A DNA stretch of 38,718 nt from SOJZ01 sp964556565 (GTDB lineage Archaea; Thermoproteota; Bathyarchaeia; Bathyarchaeales; Bathyarchaeaceae). Made by a program: the position numbers and the translations under genes. Positions 31,767-38,521 of this stretch are shown here, one piece after another. Location of the stretch: NCBI GenBank assembly GCA_964556565.1, contig CAZKWF010000013.1:1-38718 (forward strand), written 5' to 3'. Position 1 is the stretch's first letter, and each line of letters opens with the position of its first letter. Below the pieces are notes generated by a model that saw only the letters and a program-made list of their open reading frames with translations, searched no databases and was not told the origin of the DNA.

Positions 31767-32437
31767 CAAATCACCGTCCCAACCTTTTTACCCTTCACAG
31801 CCAACAACACATTTTTCGGCTTAAAACCGTTCACAACAACCGTCTTAGTCCTACTTTTCTGAAGAACACGAACAGCCTCAGGGTCCAAAATTTGATTTAT
31901 CCCAGCCTTGTGCTTATTCTCATCAAACAACCTAAACAAATCGTCAAAACCTAACCTATCAATCTTTTCTGCATCTGGATACTTCCTCGGATCCTTACCA
32001 TATATGCCATCTTGATCCGTAGCCTTCACCAACAATTCAGCCTTCACCTTCTCAGCCACCAAAGCCGCAACCGCATCAGTAGTCATCCCAGGCTTCAAAC
32101 CACCCATAACAACAATCTTCCCACGCTTCAAACACTCAACAGCCTCATCCAAAGAAACAGGCACAGAACCACAGCCAACGTCACCTAAACGCATAACAAA
32201 CAACAAACCAACCAAACGCGACACAAAAATCGCAACCCAATCCCTACTTGACTCATCTAACCCCAGTTCACCCGCAACCCTAATAAAATCACGTGCCAAC
32301 ATGCCGCCACCAACAACCGCAACAACCTCATGCCCCTGCTTCTTCAAATCCTTCAACAAATCCACATACTTGACTATAAGCGGGGACTCCACTGGAGAGG
32401 CCACCACCGAACCGCCGACACGAACCACAACCCTCAA
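31763..32437 (-). CDS. pyrH: Uridylate (UMP) kinase, archaeal type
   Basis: Amino-acid-kinase-fold enzyme phosphorylating UMP to UDP for pyrimidine nucleotides. Seen: about 224 aa; N-terminal RVVVRVGGSVVASP; VVAVVGGGMLARDFIRVAGELG; KIVVMGGLKPGMTTDAVAALVAEK (UMP-site motif with TTDAVAA); and ATDQDGIYGKDPRKYPDAEKID, all typical of archaeal UMPK. The frame opens at GTG 32455, but TTG 32437 has GGTGG 6 bases upstream and yields the standard N-terminus. Probably hexameric, cytoplasmic. Opposite strand to the cupin, with stop codons overlapping. Confidence 0.92.
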   Translation of the reverse strand: MRVVVRVGGSVVASPVESPLIVKYVDLLKDLKKQGHEVVAVVGGGMLARDFIRVAGELGLDESSRDWVAIFVSRLVGLLFVMRLGDVGCGSVPVSLDEAVECLKRGKIVVMGGLKPGMTTDAVAALVAEKVKAELLVKATDQDGIYGKDPRKYPDAEKIDRLGFDDLFRLFDENKHKAGINQILDPEAVRVLQKSRTKTVVVNGFKPKNVLLAVKGKKVGTVIC

Positions 32438-32618
32438 CTGAAACCACCTTACCACCTAATGTTCGTAATAGAGCATAAATAAAACTCTCCCTGCTACCCT
32501 CTTATACGTGTCTGTGTCGCCATCTGTACATCTAAGCACCCGTACTCTAACTCACATAGTACAGAAAACAAAAAATCGTCAAACCCAAATAACAAGTCCA
32601 AATCTCAGAGAGATAAAA

Positions 32619-33464
32619 ATGCCCAAACTCGAACTCATCTTCCTAGGAACCGGAGGCGGAAGATTCGTAACAATCACCCAAAAAAGAAGAACCGCCGGAA
32701 TCCGCATACTCTCCGAAAAATTGAACATACACCTAGACCCAGGACCTGGCGCTCTTGTACACTCGCTAAACATGGGGTTAAACCCCCAAAAAATCCGAGC
32801 AATACTGGTTTCCCACAGTCACCCAGACCATTACACCGATGCAGAAGTTCTCATAGAAGCCATGACACAAGGAACGACTAAAAGAAGAGGAATTCTAGCC
32901 GCACCCCACAGCGTCCTATTTGGCAATGAAACATATGGACCAGTAATTTCAAAATATCATCAGCAAATGCCCGAGAAAGTGATAGAGTTGAAACCAAGTG
33001 TTACTTTCAACATTAACGACACGAAAATAACAACCACTGAGACCAAACACACTGACCCAGACACCGTTGGATTCCGTCTAGAAAACCGAGATTTCGGAGA
33101 CGTCGCTTACAGCTCTGATACCGAGTTCTTTGAGGGCGTTGGAAAACAGTACAAAGGGGTTCGGCTCCTGTTGTTGTGTGTTATGAGACCTTCTGGAAAG
33201 CCTTGGAAGGGGCACATGACCACTGATGATGCAATCAAAATTGTGGAGGAAGCGAGTCCAGAGATGGTTGTGGCGACCCACTTCGGGATGCAGATGATCT
33301 TTACCGGACCTTATCGCGAGGCGAAATCAATCGAGCAGAGAACTGGAGTTCCTACCACAGTGGCTTCGGATGGGATGCGTATAAGCGTTGGTGAGGAAAT
33401 TCGGGTGCGAAGGACGGAGAGAAAACAGAAGGGTCTGGATGAGTTTGTAAAATCGAGGAAATAG
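32619..33464 (+). CDS. Metallo-beta-lactamase-fold hydrolase
   Basis: A 281-aa metal-dependent hydrolase related to RNase Z and phosphodiesterase-like members. Numbered from the ATG at 32619: LELIFLGTGGGRFVT at 4-18, LDPGPGALVHSL, metal motif SHSHPDHYTD (His66-x-His68-x-Asp70-His71), TETKHTDPDTVGFRL (third His), YSSDTEF with bridging Asp, and ATHFGMQMIF with the last His. The frame extends 37 codons upstream but without metal-fold content; ATG 32619 follows AGAGAGAT. The first two thirds use C/A-ending codons, the last third more G/T. Substrate (RNA or small molecule) not determined. Confidence 0.88.
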   Translation: MPKLELIFLGTGGGRFVTITQKRRTAGIRILSEKLNIHLDPGPGALVHSLNMGLNPQKIRAILVSHSHPDHYTDAEVLIEAMTQGTTKRRGILAAPHSVLFGNETYGPVISKYHQQMPEKVIELKPSVTFNINDTKITTTETKHTDPDTVGFRLENRDFGDVAYSSDTEFFEGVGKQYKGVRLLLLCVMRPSGKPWKGHMTTDDAIKIVEEASPEMVVATHFGMQMIFTGPYREAKSIEQRTGVPTTVASDGMRISVGEEIRVRRTERKQKGLDEFVKSRK

Positions 33465-33478
33465 ACTTTTGTTTTTGT

Positions 33479-34477
33479 CTATTTGAGAACTATCTGAACG
33501 TAGGGATCATCAGGCTCTCGCGGGAACTCCACTTCTTTGCCACCAATCTCAATTAGTCGTTTCTCTGTTTCAGAGAAGACCCCAACTATTTTGGCGTCAA
33601 ATCCTTGACTTGAAAGCATGTCAACTATTCTGTCTCTTTGGCTAGGTGAAACTGCGGCTAGAAGTGTTCCAGTCGACGACATTGACATGATTTGCTTATG
33701 TGTGAGACGGAACTGTTGGGTCAGCTTTTGTAGTTCTTGTGTGAGCGGGAGCTTGCTGAAATCTATGGAAAATCCGACGTTCGAAGCGTCGGCAATCTCG
33801 TTCAAGGCGGCGACAAATCCTCCTTCTGTTGCGTCATGCATCGCGGACACTCCTCCGGTTTTGGCTAGTAGCAACGCCTCTTTCACGCAGGTTTGCATCT
33901 TGACTTGTTCCGCAAGATGTTGTGTTTGCTTCGGTCCAAACAGTTTTTCCGCAAGGGTTTTGTGGGTTAGCACAAAATTGATGAGTGTTTCGAAACCAAC
34001 TGGCTTTGAGCAAAGGATGTAGTCATCTGGTTTGGCTCCGGCTGGAGTGATTAAGTTGCTTCTCTGTATCAACCCGTACGCTGTACAAGACGCAACAAGG
34101 GTGGTCAGTCCATCGTAGGTTCCAGTGTGCCCCGTGATTATAGTCATATCGAGTTCATCTGCTGCGTCACAAGCTTGCTTCATAACTTCCATGAAAATCG
34201 TACTCTTGGTTTTTGGAGGGCCTAGCAGGTTGACAGTGCAGAACTGTGGTTTAGCACCGAACAAGGCTACGTCAGAAGCGGAATAGTTTATGAGAAACCA
34301 TCCAAACCATTCTTTTGGAACACCGATGCAAGGGTCCGTAGCTATAACCATGCATAGGTCATCTCCGATTTCGTGAACCCCTGAGTCGAAGCCCGGCATC
34401 GGAGGAACGATGACTTTCGCTGTTTTCTTAATATGGCTCAATACTTTCCGAAGGTCGTCTGGTGCAAGTTTTCCCAA
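33479..34477 (-). CDS. PurM/HypE-superfamily (AIR synthase-related) protein
   Basis: A 332-aa ATP-binding protein of the superfamily including PurM, ThiL, SelD and HypE. Seen: HEIGDDLCMVIATDPCIG near 36-53 (Mg/ATP Asp pair), FLINYSASDVALFGAKPQFCTVNLL (dimer core), ITGHTGTYDGLTTLVASCTAYGL, SAMHDATEGGFVAALNEIADASNVG (HDxTEGG, the most conserved block), and MSSTGTLLAAVSP. HypE's C-terminal Cys is absent, so it should not be hydrogenase maturation. TTG start with GGAG about 11 bases upstream. It is the third gene of the riboswitch-led operon, so a link to thiamine or purine-like chemistry is possible. Confidence 0.82.
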   Translation of the reverse strand: MGKLAPDDLRKVLSHIKKTAKVIVPPMPGFDSGVHEIGDDLCMVIATDPCIGVPKEWFGWFLINYSASDVALFGAKPQFCTVNLLGPPKTKSTIFMEVMKQACDAADELDMTIITGHTGTYDGLTTLVASCTAYGLIQRSNLITPAGAKPDDYILCSKPVGFETLINFVLTHKTLAEKLFGPKQTQHLAEQVKMQTCVKEALLLAKTGGVSAMHDATEGGFVAALNEIADASNVGFSIDFSKLPLTQELQKLTQQFRLTHKQIMSMSSTGTLLAAVSPSQRDRIVDMLSSQGFDAKIVGVFSETEKRLIEIGGKEVEFPREPDDPYVQIVLK

Positions 34478-34518
34478 GAGTCACGTTCTCCAAAAAAGTA
34501 GCTAGGAGAGCAACGTAG

Positions 34519-35226
34519 TTATGTCTTTAGCATCTCAATGCCTTTGTTGGTGATTTTGAATGGTAGCCACTCTAATGGGTGGGAATAGCCTTCCATTTTC
34601 ACGATACGCATCTCACGCTGAAGAGTTTTCTCGTTTAAACGGAAGAAAATTAGGTTATGGGCCGTGTTGAAGTCTAGGTCTGTTGCTCTCTGGGTTGCAA
34701 GGTCTTTCTGTGTGGCGGCGGTCATGATGTCTATGTTGGCTATATTGTCGAAGTGGCACCAGTTAATCGTCCAGTTTTCTACAGGAAGCATATATTTGAG
34801 TTCGTAAAGGGAGAACATATGTTCACTGAAGTCTCCTGCTGCAAACCGCGTCACGTGATTGTCAGAGATTAGTTTGTCTATACGTTTCATCTCTTCAAAA
34901 TCGTCTAGCCCAAAGTAGATTACACGAGGGTCTCGAGGGTATGGCTCAAAGTGTGGAAAGGACTGGATAGAAATGAACCTCTTCTTTGCTTCATAGGGTC
35001 CTATGTCCCAGCCAAAAGACTTGAAATACCACCTCAATCGTGGGAAAGGCTTGTCCATAACATCAAATGACACAGCTTCTTCTTTAAGAAGACCTTGCCA
35101 CAAAAACTGCATGGCAAACACGGTTTTCCCAGCGCCAGGAAGCCCATATAAGATTGTTCTGGAACCAGACTCGATTCCTCCAACTCGGCGGTCGAATTCT
35201 TTGATTCCTGTTTCTAGCTTAACCAT
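34519..35226 (-). CDS. KaiC/RecA-like ATPase
   Basis: A 235-aa RecA-fold ATPase of the archaeal KaiC-like group. Seen: ETGIKEFDRRVGGIESGSRTILY then Walker A GLPGAGKTVFAMQFLWQGL, EEAVSFDVMDKPFPRLRWYFKSFGWDI (typical xxxFDE-like helix entering the second strand), and a late strand NLIFFRLNEK with REMRIVKMEGYSHPLEWLPF, the closing MRxVKMxGxxH block of the family. The Walker B Asp is not obvious (WTINWCHFDNIANI). Starts at TTG 35235 or ATG 35226. Second gene of the thiT operon, 24 bases after thiT. Role unknown. Confidence 0.8.
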   Translation of the reverse strand: MVKLETGIKEFDRRVGGIESGSRTILYGLPGAGKTVFAMQFLWQGLLKEEAVSFDVMDKPFPRLRWYFKSFGWDIGPYEAKKRFISIQSFPHFEPYPRDPRVIYFGLDDFEEMKRIDKLISDNHVTRFAAGDFSEHMFSLYELKYMLPVENWTINWCHFDNIANIDIMTAATQKDLATQRATDLDFNTAHNLIFFRLNEKTLQREMRIVKMEGYSHPLEWLPFKITNKGIEMLKT

Positions 35227-35250
35227 GTCTACCAACCTACTAGAAGGTTT

Positions 35251-35790
35251 TTACATGTAGATTTCTAACAGTTTCTTCTTAACAAGTATGTACATTAGAA
35301 TCATGCTGATTATGCATTCGCCGGTCATGAAGCTGCCATTGTAAATTGCTGAGTAAGTTATCGGGTCTATTGGAGCAAACATGGCCCAAAAGATTATTCC
35401 CGAAACAAAGTGTGCAAGGAATTTTGCTAATGAGGCTACAGTCACTCCAACCAAAGGCCGAGTTTTGAATAGACCAGCCAGTCCGAGCACTCCGAAAGCT
35501 ATTGGATAGTCAAGTAGCAAACTTGCTGGGTTAGGTGCTATTGGAGAATATGGAAGACGTATTACATCGATAGGTAGTGCAACAAGACCGAAAATCAGGC
35601 CTGCAAATAGACCAACATGGACTCCTCTTCTTAGAGATATCCAAAGAACTGGAATCATACTCCCCGCAGTTATAGCGCCACCGTATGGTAGTGTGAGAAA
35701 TGGAAGTGTTATGGTGTATAGAACTGCGGAAAGAGCTGCAACAACAACGACTTCTGCTATTATCCTAGTTGGAAAGATAGATTTACTCAC
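35251..35790 (-). CDS. thiT: ThiT-like thiamine transporter S-component
   Basis: A 179-aa membrane protein with six hydrophobic segments, fitting the substrate-binding component of an energy-coupling-factor importer for thiamine. Seen: VVVAALSAVLYTITLPFLTL then the conserved PYGGAITAGSMIPVLWISLRRG (GG..T.GSM.P) near 37-58, GLFAGLIFGLVALPID, FLAHFVSGIIFWAMFAP. The TPP riboswitch immediately upstream makes thiamine or a precursor the natural ligand. The GTG start lies 6 bases after the riboswitch. The shared ATPase and T-component are not in this window. It heads an operon with the KaiC-like and PurM-like genes. Confidence 0.88.
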   Translation of the reverse strand: MSKSIFPTRIIAEVVVVAALSAVLYTITLPFLTLPYGGAITAGSMIPVLWISLRRGVHVGLFAGLIFGLVALPIDVIRLPYSPIAPNPASLLLDYPIAFGVLGLAGLFKTRPLVGVTVASLAKFLAHFVSGIIFWAMFAPIDPITYSAIYNGSFMTGECIISMILMYILVKKKLLEIYM

Positions 35791-35796
35791 ATTTTT

Positions 35797-35884
35797 TCCC
35801 TCCGCCAGTATTATCTGGATCAGGTTCTAAGGGTCGACGACGCATTTTGCCGTCCTCTCAGCTGGGTTTTGCCCCTAGCTCCCC
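35797..35884 (-). ncRNA. TPP riboswitch (THI element)
   Basis: Reading the minus strand, the conserved blocks appear in order: GGGGAGC, then CAGCTGAGAGGA (CUGAGA core), GACCCTTAGAACCTGATC (ACCUGAUC core), and GGATAATACTGGCGGAGGGA (GGAUAAUaC.gGCG.AGGGA core). This is the standard thiamine-diphosphate aptamer. Its last segment GGAGGGA lies 6-7 bases before the GTG of thiT, so the closing helix overlaps the ribosome-binding sequence. Ligand binding should block translation of the transporter (mechanism inferred). Confidence 0.94.
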
Positions 35885-35948
35885 TCTTTTCTGACAGATG
35901 TTGTGTGAGTGATAGTTTGCGTTTATAATTGTTGCGGTTTTTGGAAAG

Positions 35949-35960
35949 GATTAATAAGAA
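35949..35960 (+). promoter_or_regulatory. Probable TATA box of tRNA-Leu
   Basis: GATTAATAAG at about 30 bases before the tRNA-Leu start at 35986 fits the archaeal TATA position. Positional inference. Confidence 0.4.
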
Positions 35961-35985
35961 AGACGTGAAAGTTTCGTTGAAAAGA

Positions 35986-36090
35986 GCGGCGGTAGCGAAG
36001 CCAGGTCAAACGCGGAGGACTCAAGATCATGGTTGATGAGCTATCCTCTCCTGTAGGGGTTCGCCGGTTCGAATCCGGCCCGCCGCACCA
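35986..36090 (+). tRNA. tRNA-Leu (anticodon CAA) with a 17-nt intron
   Basis: Acceptor GCGGCGG pairs with CCGCCGC; D stem GCG/CGC; anticodon stem GAGGA/TCCTC; loop CTCAAG-intron-A gives anticodon CAA (36022-36024). The long variable arm TCCT-GTA-GGGG is the leucine class-II feature. T arm GCCGG-TTCGAAT-CCGGC, discriminator A, encoded CCA. The intron (36026-36042) starts after base 37, the canonical archaeal site, and can form a bulge-helix-bulge. Confidence 0.96.
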
Positions 36091-36152
36091 ATCAATTCAG
36101 TGTCTTCGAAAAATTTTTCTATACGATTCACTGATTAGCTATTGATGACAAA

Positions 36153-36305
36153 ATGTCTAGAGGTCAGTATCCTTTTTGGAAAGATCGAGAGATAGCTCAT
36201 TACTCCTCTGAAGAAATGCAACGCCGCCGTGAACTGGAGGAAGCAAGAAGGAAGCTTAAGAATATTAAATGCCCTAAATGTGGACACATTTTCAGCGTCG
36301 AATAG
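36153..36305 (+). CDS. Small zinc-ribbon-like protein, 50 aa
   Basis: ATG-initiated 50-aa protein. It begins MSRGQYPFWKDREIAHYSSE, continues with a charged helix (MQRRRELEEARRKLKNIK) and ends in a single Cys knuckle CPKCGHIF. One CxxC alone would need a partner or dimerisation to hold zinc. First gene after tRNA-Leu, convergent with the HEPN-like gene. Function unknown; it could be a small nucleic-acid-binding protein. Confidence 0.65.
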   Translation: MSRGQYPFWKDREIAHYSSEEMQRRRELEEARRKLKNIKCPKCGHIFSVE

Positions 36306-36322
36306 AGAATCCACACTGCAAA

Positions 36323-37279
36323 TTATTGAATATCTACCTCTCCGAGAAAAACAACTTCGCCAGGTTTTTTAGGTTTGCGTAGCTTTACGTTAAGCACACT
36401 TTCTGTAACAGCCAGGTCCACCAGCCTCCGTCTGTCTTCTACACTAGTTCCGACTTGCTTTTTGAGGAATTCTATCAACACACCTCTAACAATGTTTTCA
36501 AACCAAGTTAGGCTAGGTGACTTCATCTCTTTTCCATCGATGTAGTGTTTAACATATTTCAGTCCAGCTTTGTCTGCTGCTAAAGACCCTACTGAGATGC
36601 TCAAGCCACCGTGTGTAAAACCAGATCGATATTTCCTGTAAATTTGCTCCAGTAATTCTGTAAAGAGATCCATGTCAGTTTCTTCAGCTCTTATTTCGGA
36701 TGGAAGGTATTTTATTATGAAATCACGGAATTTTCCAAAATGGCTGCTTTTCCCTCTAATCTCTACATTTGACAGGCATTCTATAGCGACTACCAGCATA
36801 AAACAACCTAGCGTCGGATTATTTGGCAGAAGAGAGATTGCATTTTGATAAGCTGAACAACTTCGCATGTATTGGACAAACAATTTTTCATTCAATGAAA
36901 GCAAGTTGTTGTAGATATCATCAAAATCTGAGGGAAGGTCAAGTCGTCCAATAAATTGCTTGTAAGCACGGGAAGTGCGAAATGTGACATTCACATTATT
37001 TATTCTTATTGAGTTAAAATCGATTCTCGTTCTTCCCAAAACAGACAGTAGCGATAGAATATAATGTGCCTCTTTTTCCGGATTTGAAGCTGTTTGATTC
37101 TTGATCCATACGTCATCGAATTCAAGCAACATCTCTTCTGCTGTAGAAGTCACTGAATCTTGTATTGAAGGGATTGATCGGATTTTATAGCTACCTAGCT
37201 CTATTTCGCTAATGTCGGGGTTTATCTTCTTTGAAGACGAAAAACGTATGACCACATTCAAGACGGATTCTTTACTCAT
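36323..37279 (-). CDS. HEPN-like domain protein, candidate RNase effector
   Basis: A 318-aa protein. Residues 1-125 form an uncharacterised alpha/beta region. Residues 135-230 read as a HEPN-like helical bundle: FVQYMRSCSAYQNAISLLPN, CFMLVVAIECLSNVEIRGKS, KFRDFIIKYLPSE, and YRKYRSGFTHGGLS holding Arg218-x4-His223. That Rx4-6H motif is the catalytic signature of HEPN ribonucleases. Family assignment is from the motif and helix pattern only. It starts 22 bases after the Mrr-like gene on the same strand; pairing of a nuclease and a HEPN protein is typical of defence modules. Confidence 0.65.
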   Translation of the reverse strand: MSKESVLNVVIRFSSSKKINPDISEIELGSYKIRSIPSIQDSVTSTAEEMLLEFDDVWIKNQTASNPEKEAHYILSLLSVLGRTRIDFNSIRINNVNVTFRTSRAYKQFIGRLDLPSDFDDIYNNLLSLNEKLFVQYMRSCSAYQNAISLLPNNPTLGCFMLVVAIECLSNVEIRGKSSHFGKFRDFIIKYLPSEIRAEETDMDLFTELLEQIYRKYRSGFTHGGLSISVGSLAADKAGLKYVKHYIDGKEMKSPSLTWFENIVRGVLIEFLKKQVGTSVEDRRRLVDLAVTESVLNVKLRKPKKPGEVVFLGEVDIQ

Positions 37280-37301
37280 AAAAGTCCTCCTTCAAAATTA
37301 T

Positions 37302-38324
37302 CTAGAAACGAGTTCGACGTCTCCGTCGCCTCAGTTGATCAATCCATTCAGTATCAAGACGAAAGGTCAATATTCTTCTTATGCCATCATGCTGAACAGG
37401 TATGTCTATATACTCAAAAAACTGTTTTTTGAAATCTAGCATGCGCATGCGATCTCTATAGTTTGCCACCATTTCTCTTGGGATACTTATGTAGAATCTA
37501 ATTTGCTCAGCATCTTGTGGCACTATTTCTAAACAGTTCTCTGTTCCTATATGGTAGTATATTCGACAGGAGATTTCATCCATGGTTCCAAACAGGCGCC
37601 AAGGAATTTCACTTCTTGACAGGAGATGAATGGGATAGATTCCACTTGCTGTACCTAGATATGAAGTTCTTATATTGCGTATCAATCGAGTATATTCTCC
37701 AAGAATAGGGCCAAGTCTTTCTGTCGAAAATAGGCTATCTTCTTCAAATACTTCTGTAGAATTCTCCATTTTAGCATAAATCCATTTCTTAAAGGCAGAA
37801 CTATTCCTCGCAGCATTCCTTACATTGAGGGAATCAACGAGATTATCGGAGAGTTCAAGCAATGGAGACAGAACCGGATTATCTTCATAAGATACCAAAA
37901 AGACTCCTTGAGCGTAAGCATAGTCTTGAGCTTGAGGTGTGAATCCGCGGGCTGAGAAAACAGCACCTGCGTCAGTGTACCGCCTTGTGAGTAGATAATT
38001 GGTAGGAGCTCCTAACCTCTCTACGAAATAGTTTTCAGCAATATCTTTGAATGCCCCCACAAAATTGCGAATAACAGGCAGTCCTACCTTGCCATCGTAA
38101 TTCTTTGCCTCACAGATTATCCTGATTGGATAGAGACAGGGTACACCATAAGAATAATATCCAAAGGCGTCAATCTGATGCCACCCTCCTCTTCCACGTA
38201 TTTTATCTTCTCTTATTAATCTGCCATCTGGTTGAATTGGCTTGTATCCACTTCTTTCAAGCAAAAATCTAACTTGTGCTTCGAATAATGCACCTTTGAC
38301 TCTGTTTTTAGCTCTTTGAGACAT
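37302..38324 (-). CDS. Mrr-like PD-(D/E)xK restriction-endonuclease-fold protein
   Basis: A 340-aa protein. Residues 8-100 match the Mrr-type nuclease core: VKGALFEAQVRFLLERSGY (helix with Glu15), GGWHQIDAFGYY with Asp52, IRIICEAKNYDGKVGLPVI with Glu72-x-Lys74, then the helix RNFVGAFKDIA and strand TNYLLTRRYTDAGAVFSARG. The remaining 200 residues are an unrecognised, possibly target-sensing region, ending in a very basic RRRRRRTRF tail. Mrr enzymes cut modified DNA; whether this one does is unknown. First gene of a two-gene unit with the HEPN-like protein. Confidence 0.8.
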   Translation of the reverse strand: MSQRAKNRVKGALFEAQVRFLLERSGYKPIQPDGRLIREDKIRGRGGWHQIDAFGYYSYGVPCLYPIRIICEAKNYDGKVGLPVIRNFVGAFKDIAENYFVERLGAPTNYLLTRRYTDAGAVFSARGFTPQAQDYAYAQGVFLVSYEDNPVLSPLLELSDNLVDSLNVRNAARNSSAFKKWIYAKMENSTEVFEEDSLFSTERLGPILGEYTRLIRNIRTSYLGTASGIYPIHLLSRSEIPWRLFGTMDEISCRIYYHIGTENCLEIVPQDAEQIRFYISIPREMVANYRDRMRMLDFKKQFFEYIDIPVQHDGIRRILTFRLDTEWIDQLRRRRRRTRF

Positions 38325-38429
38325 TCATATTCACTTCTTTTAGATAGAGGTTCTCAAGATATAAGGGTTATAATTAGTTAGAAGAATCACTAAAGTTTGT
38401 TCCGCGCGCAAAAAAAGTTATTGGCTGAA

Positions 38430-38509
38430 TGCGAAGTGCTCATGATCACTGGTGACGAGCTATCCTCTCTCGTAGGGATTCGCCGGTTCGAATCCGGTCC
38501 GTCGCACCA
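38430..38509 (+). pseudogene. tRNA-Leu-like sequence with intact 3' half and decayed 5' half
   Basis: Bases 38462-38509 match the 3' exon of the tRNA-Leu at 35986 in 43 of 48 positions, including T arm, variable arm and encoded CCA. All five differences keep pairing possible (variable arm TCTC-GTA-GGGA). The intron-like part ATCACTGGTGACGAGCT is also recognisable. Upstream, GCGAAGTGCTCATG still resembles GCGGAGGACTCAAG but the anticodon stem no longer pairs, and no GCGACGG acceptor strand is nearby. It may be a pseudogene, an attachment-site relic, or a 3' half of a split tRNA. Confidence 0.8.
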
Positions 38510-38521
38510 CAAAATGATGTC

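Noticed and set aside
33479..34477. PurM-like protein as hydrogenase maturation factor HypE
   Set aside because: The C-terminal Cys needed for HypE chemistry is absent and there are no hydrogenase genes; the thiT operon context points elsewhere.
38345..38365. GAGGTTCTCAAGAT upstream of the tRNA-like copy as its missing 5' anticodon half
   Set aside because: Resembles GAGGACTCAAGAT but has an extra base, no D arm and no acceptor strand upstream; chance similarity is more likely.
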